A DNA stretch of 64,000 nt from Mesostigma viride (taxonomy: Eukaryota; Streptophyta; Mesostigmatophyceae; Mesostigmatales; Mesostigmataceae). Shown one piece after another: positions 1-10,577 of this stretch. How positions within the stretch are numbered: the stretch's first letter is position 1; every line of letters starts with the position of its first letter. The notes under the pieces are model-generated. The model was not told the origin of the DNA. It was given only the letters and a program-made list of their open reading frames with translations, and made no database searches. A program made the position numbers and the translations under genes. Where the stretch lies: the NCBI GenBank assembly GCA_009746045.1, contig RPFO01000929.1:1-64000 (forward strand), given 5' to 3'.

Positions 1-93
1 GGCTGTCTAGATAGATGTTGTAGTTAGAATGCTGTTAGATAGATGTAGTATGTAGCCGATGTAGATAGATTAGACCGGTAGGACTGTTTGCAC

Positions 94-197
94 CCATCCA
101 TCCATCCATCCATCGGGTAATGCTCCGTGACTCCCCAACGGGAGCACGAGTCTAATTTTATCCATCCATCCATCCATCCATCCATCCATCCATCCAT
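94..197. repeat. Left remnant of CCAT microsatellite
   Basis: CCAT repeats at 94-114 and about 160-197 are separated by a unique 38-bp motif. This is the left side of an array that resumes at about 5517; the DIRS-order element sits between the two parts. The spacer motif (115-152) recurs beside the second CCAT array at 10577-10617. Confidence 0.9.
115..152 (+). repeat. CCAT-array border motif, copy 1
   Basis: The motif runs from GGGTAATGCTCCGTG to GAGCACGAGTC and can fold with a TGCTCC/GGAGCA stem. A near-identical copy borders the right edge of the CCAT array at 10577-10617, so the motif and the microsatellite travel together. Confidence 0.7.
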
Positions 198-198
198 T

Positions 199-384
199 TG
201 GCCTTGCCTTGCTTTGCATGCATCACCACAAAACATCAAATTTATTACAATGTGTGCTAGCTCTATACGGTGGAATAACACAGACATGTCTACCAGATGG
301 CAACACGGCCATCTGTATGCTAGGGTGAGCACACTATGTGAATGTGCAGGGCCAGCCCACAGCAGCTGTGCCCCTGCTCTACCC
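199..384 (-). repeat. Split direct repeat B2 (right end of element)
   Basis: This 186-bp outer 3' repeat matches B1. It abuts the CCAT microsatellite directly at position 198. Confidence 0.92.
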
Positions 385-408
385 CTTTTGCCAGGGTGGG
401 CGGGTGGG

Positions 409-622
409 AGGCAAAAGAAAACAACCTGCTTCCCTAGAATGGAAGCCCACCCTTTATAGCAACCACCTCTCCAGCCAACCCCTACCTGGGTGGCTGGGGT
501 ACGGGTGCCAGCACAAAAAATATTTTTTCTAAAATTATTTTTTCTTTTGGTGCTATACGGCGTTGCATTCTCCGCTCAGCAGGTTAGTCATAGATAAAAT
601 GAGCATAGCTCACCAAATCCAT
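409..622 (-). repeat. Split direct repeat A2 (internal)
   Basis: This 214-bp repeat matches A1 at 5307-5521. Together with B1 it forms the internal complementary region thought to template replication of such elements through a circle. Confidence 0.92.
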
Positions 623-625
623 TTC

Positions 626-813
626 TGGCCTTGCCTTGCTTTGCATGCATCACCACAAAACATCAAATTTATTACAATATGTGTGCTAGCTCTATACGGT
701 GGAATAACACAGACATGTCTACCAGATGGCAACACGGCCATCTGTATGCTAGGGTGAGCACACTATGTGAATGTGCAGGGCCAGCCCACAGCAGCTGTGC
801 CCCTGCTCTACCC
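626..813 (-). repeat. Split direct repeat B1 (internal)
   Basis: This 188-bp repeat matches 199-384 with a 2-bp length difference. It lies directly beside A2 with only 3 bp between them, as expected for the internal B1-A2 junction of a split-direct-repeat element. Confidence 0.92.
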
Positions 814-942
814 ACATCTCCTTACATGGCTAACAGCCGAAAATACGTAGGACATGCAAAAAAGAAAACTTAAACTACCTAGCTATGGGGGTACTTTGTC
901 CCAACCCAGGTTCACCCTCGGGTTAGTTAAACCATTTCCCCC

Positions 943-970
943 CTGACCTCCCACACAAGGGTGAGGTCAG
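943..970. other. Hairpin at 3' side of the pol ORF
   Basis: CTGACCTC (943-950) and GAGGTCAG (963-970) form a perfect 8-bp stem with a 12-nt loop, just past the stop of the long ORF. It may be a 3'-end signal of the element; the function is inferred. Confidence 0.4.
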
Positions 971-977
971 TTGATAG

Positions 978-3938
978 CTAAAAGACGAGAGGTAAAAACA
1001 GGAGGACGTCAAAACTCGACGCCACCGAAGTGGCGCCGGAAAGCCGCTGGGTCAAAACCCAGGGCCTGAGCCCAGAGGGCGGGTGGGATGTCGCGCCCCA
1101 GGAGGCTGCGGTGGAGGCCAATGTAGCGCGTGACCGAGAGGGCCGAAGCCCACCGGCCGCGCAGCTGGATGGCCTCCGGCGACTCGCCAGCGATGGCGTC
1201 GTGCGTCGCCCCCCCATGCCGGAGGCTGTGAAAAGAAAACATCCCTGGGATGCCATGCGGGCCTGCACAGCCTCCCACTGCTGCCTAGCCTGGCTGTACG
1301 TTAAGCCTCGAAAGAGGAGTGCATCCGGGGGCTGGCCAGCCGTCAGACGTCGCAGGAGCCACAAAGAAAGTGGATCCCGGACGAGGACGTGCTGGGCCGC
1401 CCCCTGCGCAGTTTTGGGGTTGCGCAGCACAAGGGCACCGACCATGGGCCCTGGCTCGAGAAGGGGGTGGCCGGGATGAGCCACATCCCGAACCCGCAGC
1501 CCTAGCGCCTCGCTAATGCGTAAATACTGCTGGAAAGCAATAATAATCAACGCACTCAAATGCACCTGTCGACGTGAAACTAGCAACAGGGCAGTGAAAT
1601 AGCAAAGGCGCCAGGGCATAGGCGGAGGGCTGACAGCCGGAACAAGCCGCTGCCAACCTGCTAGCAGGCGGTCCGCCAGTACCCAATTCCGAACAATGTC
1701 GGGGTAGTACAGGTGCAGACAGGCCTTGGCATGCTGGCATAAGGTACGCCCCCGCCCGCCTCTGGCATGGTAGACAGCAGAAATCCACTCACAGAAAATG
1801 GCTTCGGCGTCAGCTGGGTCGACAGGGCCAGGTGGCGCCCACGCCACGTAGACAGCCGCCGCACGTCGGTACGCTGGCAAGGTAGACACAGGGTTGACTG
1901 TGCCCTCCAAAAGTGCCAAGTCCCGAGGGCGTCGCGCCCCCTCAGGCCCAGGGTTGGGATGCACGTCACCACACCGGGTCAAGTCAGGAACCCAAGCGCC
2001 ACGCCGACTGGCCTTGTCAGCTGGGTTGTGGTCGGTAGCCACCCAGACCCAGTGGCTCTGCATGTCGCCAGCCAGTGACAGAGCGCAGTAGCGTCGAACC
2101 AGCTGGTTGAGACGGTAGGAAGACGACCGCCCTCTGACAAACGCCCCCACCACAGCACTGGAGTCTACGAGCCGGACGACTCGCTTACCCCGACACGCCT
2201 TGGTCCGGCACGACCACTCGACCCCCTGTGTCGCAGCAATCGCCTCCTTGACGTTGATGTGGTTAGGCTGCCCCCGCCACCGGTAGGACAGTGCCGTACG
2301 CCAGTGGCCACTATCCAGCAGGCTGTAGTCCCCCTCCTCCATGCGCTCCAGGTCCCAGTCCTCCCCAGACGTTAAAGCTGTCGTCCGCCACCCCCGCGCT
2401 TCGCGCCGGGTCGCCAGCCGGGCACAATCGGCCCCAGGCAGGTCCCTGTAGACCACCCCACCGCCGGAGCCGCTCGCATCACTTGCGACGACCCGGTCAG
2501 AAAGGGGCCGGGCCCTGGCCGCCCTCAAAAAGGGGGCCAGGTCGATCGCCGCCTGAAGCTCCTGGCGGGCCCCCGCAGGGAGGCGCCAGCGGCGCCCAGG
2601 CAGGGAGGCATTCATGGCTGCTAGCAGCCGGTACGTCTCAGACCACACCGAAAGCATGGGGCGGCACAGCAGATGCATCCACACCCACTTCCCAAGCACA
2701 GAACTAAGTTCGCGGTAGTATGTAAACCCGCGATCTAAGATTCTATGAGTAGCGGCGATAACTGCCACCACACGCTCAGGAACAGGCACCACGTCACCAT
2801 CCCTTTGGTGAATGACCCCCACCGCCTGCACACCAGTCTGCTCTGCTGTCGCCCGTACCACCTTGTCAGACTTCTGCACCAGCCCAACAGCGGCGTAGGC
2901 AGCCTGAACACGATCTAGCTGCTGATTCACCCCATCCACCGACGCACAGTGGGTGAAATGGAGGTCATCGATCGTCACAGCATGCATACCTTCCAGATCC
3001 TGCCGAGATTCGAAGCACGGCGAGGGCGCCAAGGGCGCAGCAGGGTCCTCCTCCAGCCTCAGCCGGACGGTCTCCCCCGCCTCGTTGGCCTCCGCCACCA
3101 GGATCAGCGCGGACATGTTGATGCTCAGCCCACGACTAGCCTCCAACGGCGGCTTGGGGCCACAGCGGTACAACACAGACTGATGCACACACTGGGCCAC
3201 CGCGACGGCCAGCTTGTTGCCCATTGGCCAGCACAACATCCACGGCCACACCTTCCGACGAGCCCCACTCAGGCCCACCAGATCCGACCACACCGGCATC
3301 CACGCACAGTACCGCCGCATCCAAACTGGCAGGCGGAGTCTGTTGTAGTACGAATCCAAATCTGATACGCCCCCAAAAACATCCTCCCCAGCGCGCGTGG
3401 GCAAATCGCAAATCACGCCAAGGTGTGGTAAAAAAGCGGGCATAGGATCAGGTAGTGGCATGTTGCCACGCCGGTTGTCCACAATCAGCCGTATACGGCC
3501 GTCGGGCTTTCCGACCCCAAAAGTACCGTTCACCATAGGCGGCTCCTCCTCAAAAAATCCACCCAAAATCCCCCTCTCCACACACACCGTGCAAACCCGC
3601 GCGAACTCCTCCATGCTACACCCCCGCGAGATCCGCATCGACTTCTGCAAGATCCGCTCTGCTGGGCTCAGCGTCCGTACCATCCTACTCTCATCATTCA
3701 AAATTGCTCCCCAAGAGGGGGGTAGTAAGTTCAGCACATCCACTTGGCCACCTTCCCCCGGACCAGGCAAAGCCAAGCGTGCGGCCACTAACGGTTCGTA
3801 AGGGGCTCCTTCAGCATATTCACCCCCATCCACTACAGATCCTGCCATTGCCGCTACGGAACCACCGTTCCGGCGGACAAAGGACCTGCAAGCATCATCG
3901 ATCCCATCTAGGGCCGCCTGCTGCAGAGGCCCGGGCAC
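978..3938 (-). CDS. DIRS-order Pol: reverse transcriptase, RNase H, 2A-like peptide, tyrosine recombinase
   Basis: The ORF is 986 codons. The RT lies in about residues 100-370, with palm motif DLDSYYNRLRLP and catalytic TIDDLHF (IDD in place of YxDD; about 2952-2980). An RNase H region follows, with VVASDASGSGGG, NVKEAIA and WVATDHNPADKASRR. Next comes CGDVHPNPGP (about 1945-1974), a 2A-like ribosome-skipping motif that would release the recombinase from RT-RNase H. Then comes the N-terminal half of a tyrosine recombinase with the first catalytic arginine in YLRISEALGLRV (about 1518). From about residue 900 the frame leaves homology; the HxxR and Tyr motifs continue in the overlapping frame at 1009-1278. 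The frame after that point, including the final 60 residues, is therefore spurious. The start at 3938 is the first ATG and is not otherwise confirmed. Confidence 0.88.
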   Translation of the reverse strand: MPGPLQQAALDGIDDACRSFVRRNGGSVAAMAGSVVDGGEYAEGAPYEPLVAARLALPGPGEGGQVDVLNLLPPSWGAILNDESRMVRTLSPAERILQKSMRISRGCSMEEFARVCTVCVERGILGGFFEEEPPMVNGTFGVGKPDGRIRLIVDNRRGNMPLPDPMPAFLPHLGVICDLPTRAGEDVFGGVSDLDSYYNRLRLPVWMRRYCAWMPVWSDLVGLSGARRKVWPWMLCWPMGNKLAVAVAQCVHQSVLYRCGPKPPLEASRGLSINMSALILVAEANEAGETVRLRLEEDPAAPLAPSPCFESRQDLEGMHAVTIDDLHFTHCASVDGVNQQLDRVQAAYAAVGLVQKSDKVVRATAEQTGVQAVGVIHQRDGDVVPVPERVVAVIAATHRILDRGFTYYRELSSVLGKWVWMHLLCRPMLSVWSETYRLLAAMNASLPGRRWRLPAGARQELQAAIDLAPFLRAARARPLSDRVVASDASGSGGGVVYRDLPGADCARLATRREARGWRTTALTSGEDWDLERMEEGDYSLLDSGHWRTALSYRWRGQPNHINVKEAIAATQGVEWSCRTKACRGKRVVRLVDSSAVVGAFVRGRSSSYRLNQLVRRYCALSLAGDMQSHWVWVATDHNPADKASRRGAWVPDLTRCGDVHPNPGPEGARRPRDLALLEGTVNPVSTLPAYRRAAAVYVAWAPPGPVDPADAEAIFCEWISAVYHARGGRGRTLCQHAKACLHLYYPDIVRNWVLADRLLAGWQRLVPAVSPPPMPWRLCYFTALLLVSRRQVHLSALIIIAFQQYLRISEALGLRVRDVAHPGHPLLEPGPMVGALVLRNPKTAQGAAQHVLVRDPLSLWLLRRLTAGQPPDALLFRGLTYSQARQQWEAVQARMASQGCFLFTASGMGGRRTTPSLASRRRPSSCAAGGLRPSRSRATLASTAASWGATSHPPSGLRPWVLTQRLSGATSVASSFDVLLFLPLVF
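1009..1278 (-). pseudogene. C-terminal tyrosine recombinase segment, out of frame with Pol
   Basis: This frame encodes FSFHSLRHGGATHD, the HxxR box of tyrosine recombinases, then GRWASALSVTRYI with the GRW motif and a likely catalytic tyrosine. These are the active-site residues missing from the main Pol frame. The frames cross near 1238-1248, where a single-base change inside CCAGGG would join them. It may be an inactivating mutation, a sequencing error or a programmed shift; nothing at the site resembles a known slippery heptamer, so a mutation or error is the simpler reading. Confidence 0.8.
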
Positions 3939-4134
3939 ACGGGCTGAATCTACAGCAGGCGGGTCTCGCCCCCCCCCCCCATCCAGTTTAACGCCCTAAC
4001 CGTCTGACAGGCTAGTGTGCGAGCATTAAAAGCCCGACTCATCCTATCGCGCCTACGGCCTGAGCGTACCTGCTGCCACCAGTCACGAGGTGGCAGGGGT
4101 GCTGGAAGAGGTAGTGGAAGAAGGCACCGCTCCC

Positions 4135-5238
4135 TCACTTGTTGTTGTTGGACGGGCCGCCCTGCCCCTTCTTGCCGGGACCCTGCTCCAGCTTGTGCTG
4201 CAGCTTCCCCATGCTCATCGCCGCCCGCACCGCCGGAGACGCCAGCATTGCTCCACCCTCCTGGAATGGCAGCATTGCCGACGGCGTCCCCTTCCAACCC
4301 GTCGACCCCACATCCACCAGCTGGCATGCCGTGATCAGCTTTGCCAGGTACTCGGCTGCTGCCAGCTCCAGAATTACTTCGGAGCGTGGCGTGGCCCAGT
4401 AGCCAAATTCTGTCACCATCGTGTCCAGAATTCCTGCCATCTGCAGGAGCAGCATCCGCCTCTCCCCGCTGGCTGAGCTGCCGTGCATCGTCAGCATTAA
4501 CGATGCACGGATGGACTTCCCCCCCACGCTCTCCGCGTAGTCCAGCATTCCTGGCAGCACCGCCTCCAGCATGTTGCTCACCAGCACCGGCACTGCATGC
4601 CCACTCAGCGCCACCCCCTTCGTGCGCGCCAGTCTGCCAGCAGCCGTCGCTGCGGCTGGGCTTGCAGCTGCTGGAGTCTTTGCCTGGTCCAGCAGCTTCG
4701 ACATAGCCGATATTAGGTCGCCAATATCTCCGCCAGTGCGGGCGTTGCCCGGCCGGGATGGAAGCCCTCCAGCTGGCGTTGCATAGCCCGTCTCGGTCCC
4801 CAGCAGCCGACCTAGGTTTCGGTCCAGGTCCGCCACAGCCTGGTCGATCGCCCCAGGAGCGCCATCGTCCTCCCCAGCGCCCGCTCCACCATGCCCCGCC
4901 CCTCCGCTTCCACCTGCCGAAGGGGGAACACCCCCCGTTCCCACCGCACCTGCTGACACTGGTGGGTCCGGCTCTGCAATAGCCTCCCCCAGTTGCGCTG
5001 CTAGCACATCGGCCAGGGCCTCCTCCCCATCCCAGTCGCTGACAAACCCCCGTTCCTCCAGGACGTCCATGACGTTCTTGGCACGCCCCGGAGTGAGCTT
5101 CTGGATCCGCTCTAGCCAGTTCCCCTCCCCTAGGATCTTCTGAACCGCAGTGGCGGCCTCCTTTGGGGTGCATCCCTCCTTGGCTGCTTGCTTGAGTTTC
5201 GCTAGGAAATTCCGGTCTGGGGCTGTCACTGTGGACAT
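4135..5238 (-). CDS. Gag-like ORF of the DIRS-order element
   Basis: The ORF is 367 codons, starts with ATG at 5238 just inside repeat A1, and lies upstream of Pol in element orientation. That is the position of Gag in this order. The N-terminus is helical and charged (KLKQAAKEGCTPKEAATAVQ), the middle is a glycine/alanine-rich linker, and the C-terminus is basic (GKKGQGGPSNNNK). No CCHC zinc knuckle is seen; DIRS-order Gags often lack one. The identity comes from position, not sequence similarity. Confidence 0.65.
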   Translation of the reverse strand: MSTVTAPDRNFLAKLKQAAKEGCTPKEAATAVQKILGEGNWLERIQKLTPGRAKNVMDVLEERGFVSDWDGEEALADVLAAQLGEAIAEPDPPVSAGAVGTGGVPPSAGGSGGAGHGGAGAGEDDGAPGAIDQAVADLDRNLGRLLGTETGYATPAGGLPSRPGNARTGGDIGDLISAMSKLLDQAKTPAAASPAAATAAGRLARTKGVALSGHAVPVLVSNMLEAVLPGMLDYAESVGGKSIRASLMLTMHGSSASGERRMLLLQMAGILDTMVTEFGYWATPRSEVILELAAAEYLAKLITACQLVDVGSTGWKGTPSAMLPFQEGGAMLASPAVRAAMSMGKLQHKLEQGPGKKGQGGPSNNNK

Positions 5239-5306
5239 GGTAGGTTATACTGCTTGATGTGTTATCTTGCGTTTTGTTTTTTGTGTTGTGGTCACGTGAG
5301 GTTCTC

Positions 5307-5521
5307 AGGCAAAAGAAAACAACCTGCTTCCCTAGAATGGAAGCCCACCCTTTATAGCAACCACCTCTCCAGCCAACCCCTACCTGGGTGGCTGGGGTAC
5401 GGGTGCCAGCACAAAAAAATATTTTTTCTAAAATTATTTTTTCTTTTGGTGCTATACGGCGTTGCATTCTCCGCTCAGCAGGTTAGTCATAGATAAAATG
5501 AGCATAGCTCACCAAATCCAT
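5307..5521 (-). repeat. Split direct repeat A1 (left end of element)
   Basis: This 215-bp stretch matches 409-622 almost perfectly; the visible difference is one A in a homopolymer. In element orientation it is the outer 5' repeat. Confidence 0.92.
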
Positions 5522-6677
5522 CCATCCATCCATCCATCCATCCATCCATCCATCCATCCATCCATCCATCCATCCATCCATCCATCCATCCATCCATCCA
5601 TCCATCCATCCATCCATCCATCCATCCATCCATCCATCCATCCATCCATCCATCCATCCATCCATCCATCCATCCATCCATCCATCCATCCATCCATCCA
5701 TCCATCCATCCATCCATCCATCCATCCATCCATCCATCCATCCATCCATCCATCCATCCATCCATCCATCCATCCATCCATCCATCCATCCATCCATCCA
5801 TCCATCCATCCATCCATCCATCCATCCATCCATCCATCCATCCATCCATCCATCCATCCATCCATCCATCCATCCATCCATCCATCCATCCATCCATCCA
5901 TCCATCCATCCATCCATCCATCCATCCATCCATCCATCCATCCATCCATCCATCCATCCATCCATCCATCCATCCATCCATCCATCCATCCATCCATCCA
6001 TCCATCCATCCATCCATCCATCCATCCATCCATCCATCCATCCATCCATCCATCCATCCATCCATCCATCCATCCATCCATCCATCCATCCATCCATCCA
6101 TCCATCCATCCATCCATCCATCCATCCATCCATCCATCCATCCATCCATCCATCCATCCATCCATCCATCCATCCATCCATCCATCCATCCATCCATCCA
6201 TCCATCCATCCATCCATCCATCCATCCATCCATCCATCCATCCATCCATCCATCCATCCATCCATCCATCCATCCATCCATCCATCCATCCATCCATCCA
6301 TCCATCCATCCATCCATCCATCCATCCATCCATCCATCCATCCATCCATCCATCCATCCATCCATCCATCCATCCATCCATCCATCCATCCATCCATCCA
6401 TCCATCCATCCATCCATCCATCCATCCATCCATCCATCCATCCATCCATCCATCCATCCATCCATCCATCCATCCATCCATCCATCCATCCATCCATCCA
6501 TCCATCCATCCATCCATCCATCCATCCATCCATCCATCCATCCATCCATCCATCCATCCATCCATCCATCCATCCATCCATCCATCCATCCATCCATCCA
6601 TCCATCCATCCATCCATCCATCCATCCATCCATCCATCCATCCATCCATCCATCCATCCATCCATCCATCCATCCAT
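5517..6677. repeat. CCAT tetranucleotide array, about 1.16 kb
   Basis: About 290 tandem CCAT units with no visible interruption. Because 4 is coprime to 3 and the unit carries no stop, every frame is open (poly SIHP on plus, poly MDGW on minus). I do not regard these as genes. Confidence 0.97.
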
Positions 6678-6720
6678 CACATCACCTAAAATCGGTCCGT
6701 CCGGTTACATGAGATCCTGG
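6677..6720 (-). repeat. CCAT-array border motif F, copy 1 (inverted)
   Basis: Read on the minus strand, the segment contains CATGTAAC, then TTTTAGGTGATGTGAT, abutting the microsatellite. The same two blocks in the same order border the second array at 10049-10083, but there the adjoining repeat is on the opposite strand. Confidence 0.6.
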
Positions 6721-9700
6721 GAATTTTGGCGCGAACGCGTCGCGTTGAGGACGACGGGACCAGAAAAATTCCACCTCGCATGGCTGTCGACCCTATGTCC
6801 GCCGGAATATCAGTCAAAAGTCAATTATGCATGTTAAGTCGCTGCGATGGATGCAAACGACGCGTAAACTCTCCTGCTTTGCGATGATGCATGGTAGATA
6901 TTATTCGCGTATGTTCATGCGTCAAAATAATTCGCAAACTGAGACGCTGATTTTTTGTGTCGGCCAGATCTGGAATTGGCAGCGAAAATGCATGTTTATT
7001 AATTGTGGGGGAAACTTTTTTGTTGGAAGCTCACAATTCCCAAAAGGTGGAATCCGAATGGGCTTCAAGTCTACTTTCACGAGCGCTAATCAGTTTTTCG
7101 AGAAACGAATCACATTTTCCAGGCTGTCGCATTACCTGCCGGCAGGTCAGATTTTGCTGTTTTCAGTGACGTTTACGACCGTCCTTGCTTGATGCGTTTC
7201 TTCCTTTTTTTCGGCTCACGGCATGGCGGGGCTTGTTCCAACATGCCTGCGGAGGTGTAAGCTGTGTAGCCATGATTTAAAAGTCACATATTGCTCTCGC
7301 GCCACCATCTGTTACTGCTCGACACTGCAAGAAACACTGGTTGCCTGCTCGCAACGCAAGCACAAGCACGACAACGGTGCCCTAATCCACATCCAGGCGT
7401 GTATTTCCGAGAAAAACTTCAGGCTTTTGTCGCGGCATACCTTCGGTGTTCCAAGCCGTTCACCGCTCCCCGAAATAGTCTTATGACTCGCTTTTATAGC
7501 ATTGTGGGTTCGCGTCCGCCATCTCCGCCGGGTGCTGACACGAGATGTTCGCGCTGAACCTGGACTGCAAGGTCGCCCGCTACCGGTTAGCTGTACGTAT
7601 TTAGCAAGCTCTGGATGATATTGTCATGGTTTTGGTGCAGGAAGGTGCTGTGGGGGGGTCTGTCTCACATCTTTACCTAGCTTTCCTCCTCCTAGCTTGA
7701 CAGCTAAGTTTGCATCAGGAAGTCATGCTTGTTGACAAAGCTCGATGGATATAAACCTTGGGATGTGCTGTGAAGGTGTTAGCATGCTTGCTTGAAGAAT
7801 TGAATGCGTATTTGTGCAAGCCCTGGACATTTTTTATTAAGGGCAGTAGGTAGCAGCCACGTTCTTATTCAATTGTCTTTATTTTCAGGACGTCTATGTT
7901 GCCTTTACTGCACTCTGTCCTAGAGGAGTTTGATGCCACTGTAGATGACTATGACCAGTGGGGTGGTGAGGATGGGCCGGTGTGCTGGGGTGAGCCTGAA
8001 GGGCACCTTGGATCACGTGACCCTTAGGCAATCATGCCAGGCTGTGCAGTTTATGGCTTGTGATGTATGGATGCAGCGGGTGAGGCAGGTTGTCGTTGCC
8101 GTGGCCTGTGTTAGTGAACTCTATCATCTTTTAACTTACCCAAAGCCCCCCTAGACCTAAACTGCCTCGCCTTCTTTGAGGGGTTGCCTTCTTTGAGGAG
8201 TGCCATGTCTTGAAAGGTTTGTTGGGGCCCTGGCATTTCAGAGTAGGTTGAGGTGGAGAGGGGTGGCACACTGCTAGGTGATGGCAGGGCCATCCATGTG
8301 ATGCACCTTACGTTGGGATGGGGACCATGCATTTGTTCTTGTTGCTAGCATGGGCAGGGTGAGCGGCTGGGAGTAAGGTGTAAGTGCTACTTGCGCCACT
8401 GTCCGAAAGGGGAGCTCCATGCGGTGGGCAAACAGCGTTGCAAGCGTACACTTAACACAAATGTGGTCTGATGCACTCAGCTGACCTGCCATTTCTCTTG
8501 ATGCACCAAACCACACTAAAGGCTTGATATAGCCGGTAGGAAATGCATGTGCATGCAGTGTCAAAAGCAGAGAGGGACACTGTTAGCACATGAGTGTGAT
8601 TGTAAACCGATGAGTGTGAGCCTCCCCGTGCCATCCCATGCATTTTACACCTATTTTTGGCAAGCCCCCATCATGCCGCAGTTATGCACCGCCTATGCAA
8701 GGGGGATGAATAGACAGTTCTAGGTGTGTTGAGGGATGAGATAAGGGTAAACATGAGGAGCCATGCAGGCAAAAACGGAAGGGCGATGTCAACAGTGTGT
8801 TTGCCCAGATTTTGATGTCAGGAGGGGCTGAAAGATCAGTGGCCACGATAAACCTAGGTGGATTTCATGAGAGATGACACGACCATGAGAGGGTGGTAGA
8901 TGAGTTCAACTGAGAAGAGCTAGCATTACATGCACAGATTCTTAATGACCTATGGACTGTCCAAGGGTTGGAGTTCAGTGCACGTTCCAAAGACTATGAT
9001 GAGCATGACGATGATGGCAAGGGGGCGGGGGGGCGCAATTAGGACAGGCACTGATGCAGAATTATGTTGTACAGCAGCTAGGTGCTGAGCTCAATTGAAT
9101 AGCAGCCCAAGCCACTGCTGTCCTTGATTGCGCTTTGTATTTCCATGTAGCAGAGAGGCACCTGGCAGATATATATTTGGATTAGCTGCTATAAGACACG
9201 CACAGCAGGGGTGCCCAGCAGAGTGGGCCAAGTACTGCAAAGGAGATTGTGTGTGCTGCCGAGCGGGGCCCGTTTAGAAAAGAGACTGGTCAGCCGACAG
9301 GCACGACTGGTCAGCCAAGCTCCCCTTCTTGAGGCTTGTAGGCACTATGGTGCTTGTTCCGAATGCCAGCATCTACTGTGATTGATGGTGATTTTATCCC
9401 TTGATGATCGCTTTTTTAGTCTGTGTTGGCTAATGTATCCAGCCCCAGTGGCATGTATATGAATCCCATGACAGCCATGACGATAATTGAGTGAAGAATG
9501 CAAAGTTTTCCAAGACAATGGCGCAGAATCTGGAGTATTTTTGCAAAAATCACTCTATTTCTGCTTGCATCCGTCACTTTTAGTGGGCCGGCAGTGGTCC
9601 TAATATGTCCAACTTGTGTTCTAGTGTAAATTCAAGTATTGTGCTATTAATGTGACGAATTCTGGCATGATTGGGCCGCATATGTGCTGGCAGGGGCTTC

Positions 9701-10040
9701 ATAAGTTTGAAAATAATGCACTAAAACGGTGTTTTGGCTCATGTATGCCAGAATTATAGCACATAGTTTGGTCCTACATTGCATACTTAAGGGCGGTTTT
9801 TGTCTTTGGATATAAATTAATAAGCATGACCATTTCCAGCTGAATTGGACTACATTTACTACTTGCGTGTGGCTGCTATGCCTCCTTATGCCTGGAAAAC
9901 ATCGTTTTTTGCACTTTTCCACGTCACGGTTTGATGCTAAAAATAGGTCAGTTGGCCCCCCAATTTATGTGATGTGAACAGGGTCCTAGGGGGACCTTAA
10001 GTCCAGAAAGGCACCCCGATCTGACTATATGTGTGGGAGA
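6721..10040. other. Unassigned sequence between two CCAT arrays
   Basis: About 3.3 kb of mixed-composition sequence with only short open frames (at most 121 codons) and no recognisable domains. Frames at 6827-7192 and 7223-7557 were inspected and show nothing convincing. I see no RNA gene and no mobile-element terminus. I leave it unassigned. Confidence 0.6.
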
Positions 10041-10083
10041 TATGACCCCATGTAACAAAAAAGGCCGTTTTTAGGTGATGTGA
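10041..10083 (+). repeat. CCAT-array border motif F, copy 2
   Basis: CATGTAAC and TTTTAGGTGATGTGAT directly precede the CCAT array. The motif matches the inverted copy at 6677-6720. Confidence 0.6.
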
Positions 10084-10577
10084 TCCATCCATCCATCCAT
10101 CCATCCATCCATCCATCCATCCATCCATCCATCCATCCATCCATCCATCCGGCCATCCATCCATCCATCCATCCATCCATCCATCCATCCATCCATCCAT
10201 CCATCCATCCATCCATCCATCCATCCATCCATCCATCCATCCATCCATCCATCCATCCATCCATCCATCCATCCATCCATCCATCCATCCATCCATCCAT
10301 CCATCCATCCATCCATCCATCCATCCATCCATCCATCCATCCATCCATCCATCCATCCATCCATCCATCCATCCATCCATCCATCCATCCATCCATCCAT
10401 CCATCCATCCATCCATCCATCCATCCATCCATCCATCCATCCATCCATCCATCCATCCATCCATCCATCCATCCATCCATCCATCCATCCATCCATCCAT
10501 CCATCCATCCATCCATCCATCCATCCATCCATCCATCCATCCATCCATCCATCCATCCATCCATCCATCCATCCATC
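10084..10577. repeat. Second CCAT tetranucleotide array, about 0.5 kb
   Basis: About 123 CCAT units with one variant (GGCCAT near 10150). The right border is the TGCTCC/GGAGCA hairpin motif (10577-10617) also found at 115-152. Confidence 0.97.

Larger units (their letters stand above)
199..5521 (-). mobile_element. DIRS-order (PAT/Kangaroo/TOC-like) tyrosine-recombinase retrotransposon
   Basis: The element reads on the minus strand. Seen: a Gag-like ORF, a long ORF with reverse transcriptase, RNase H and a tyrosine recombinase core, and terminal repeats in the order A1 - ORFs - B1 - A2 - B2. This split-direct-repeat layout is diagnostic of PAT/Ngaro/Kangaroo-type DIRS elements, which integrate with a tyrosine recombinase and make no target-site duplication. 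Consistently, both outer edges abut CCAT repeats and no clean duplication is distinguishable. The copies of A differ by about one base in length and those of B by two, so the insertion is fairly young. The recombinase is interrupted by a frameshift (see 1009-1278), so this copy is probably not autonomous unless the shift is programmed or an assembly error. Confidence 0.9.

Noticed and set aside
3950-5467. 505-codon frame overlapping Gag on minus
   Set aside because: Gly/Trp/Arg-rich shadow of the 367-codon Gag-like frame; composition typical of an off-frame in GC-rich DNA.
5462-6712. 416-codon poly(SIHP) frame and three poly(MDGW) frames
   Set aside because: Pure CCAT repeat; all frames are open because the unit has no stop. 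The same applies to 10071-10612.
6827-7557. Possible small genes (121, 87 and 88 codons)
   Set aside because: No domain, no clear start context, no splice pattern and no homology that I can recall; indistinguishable from chance frames.
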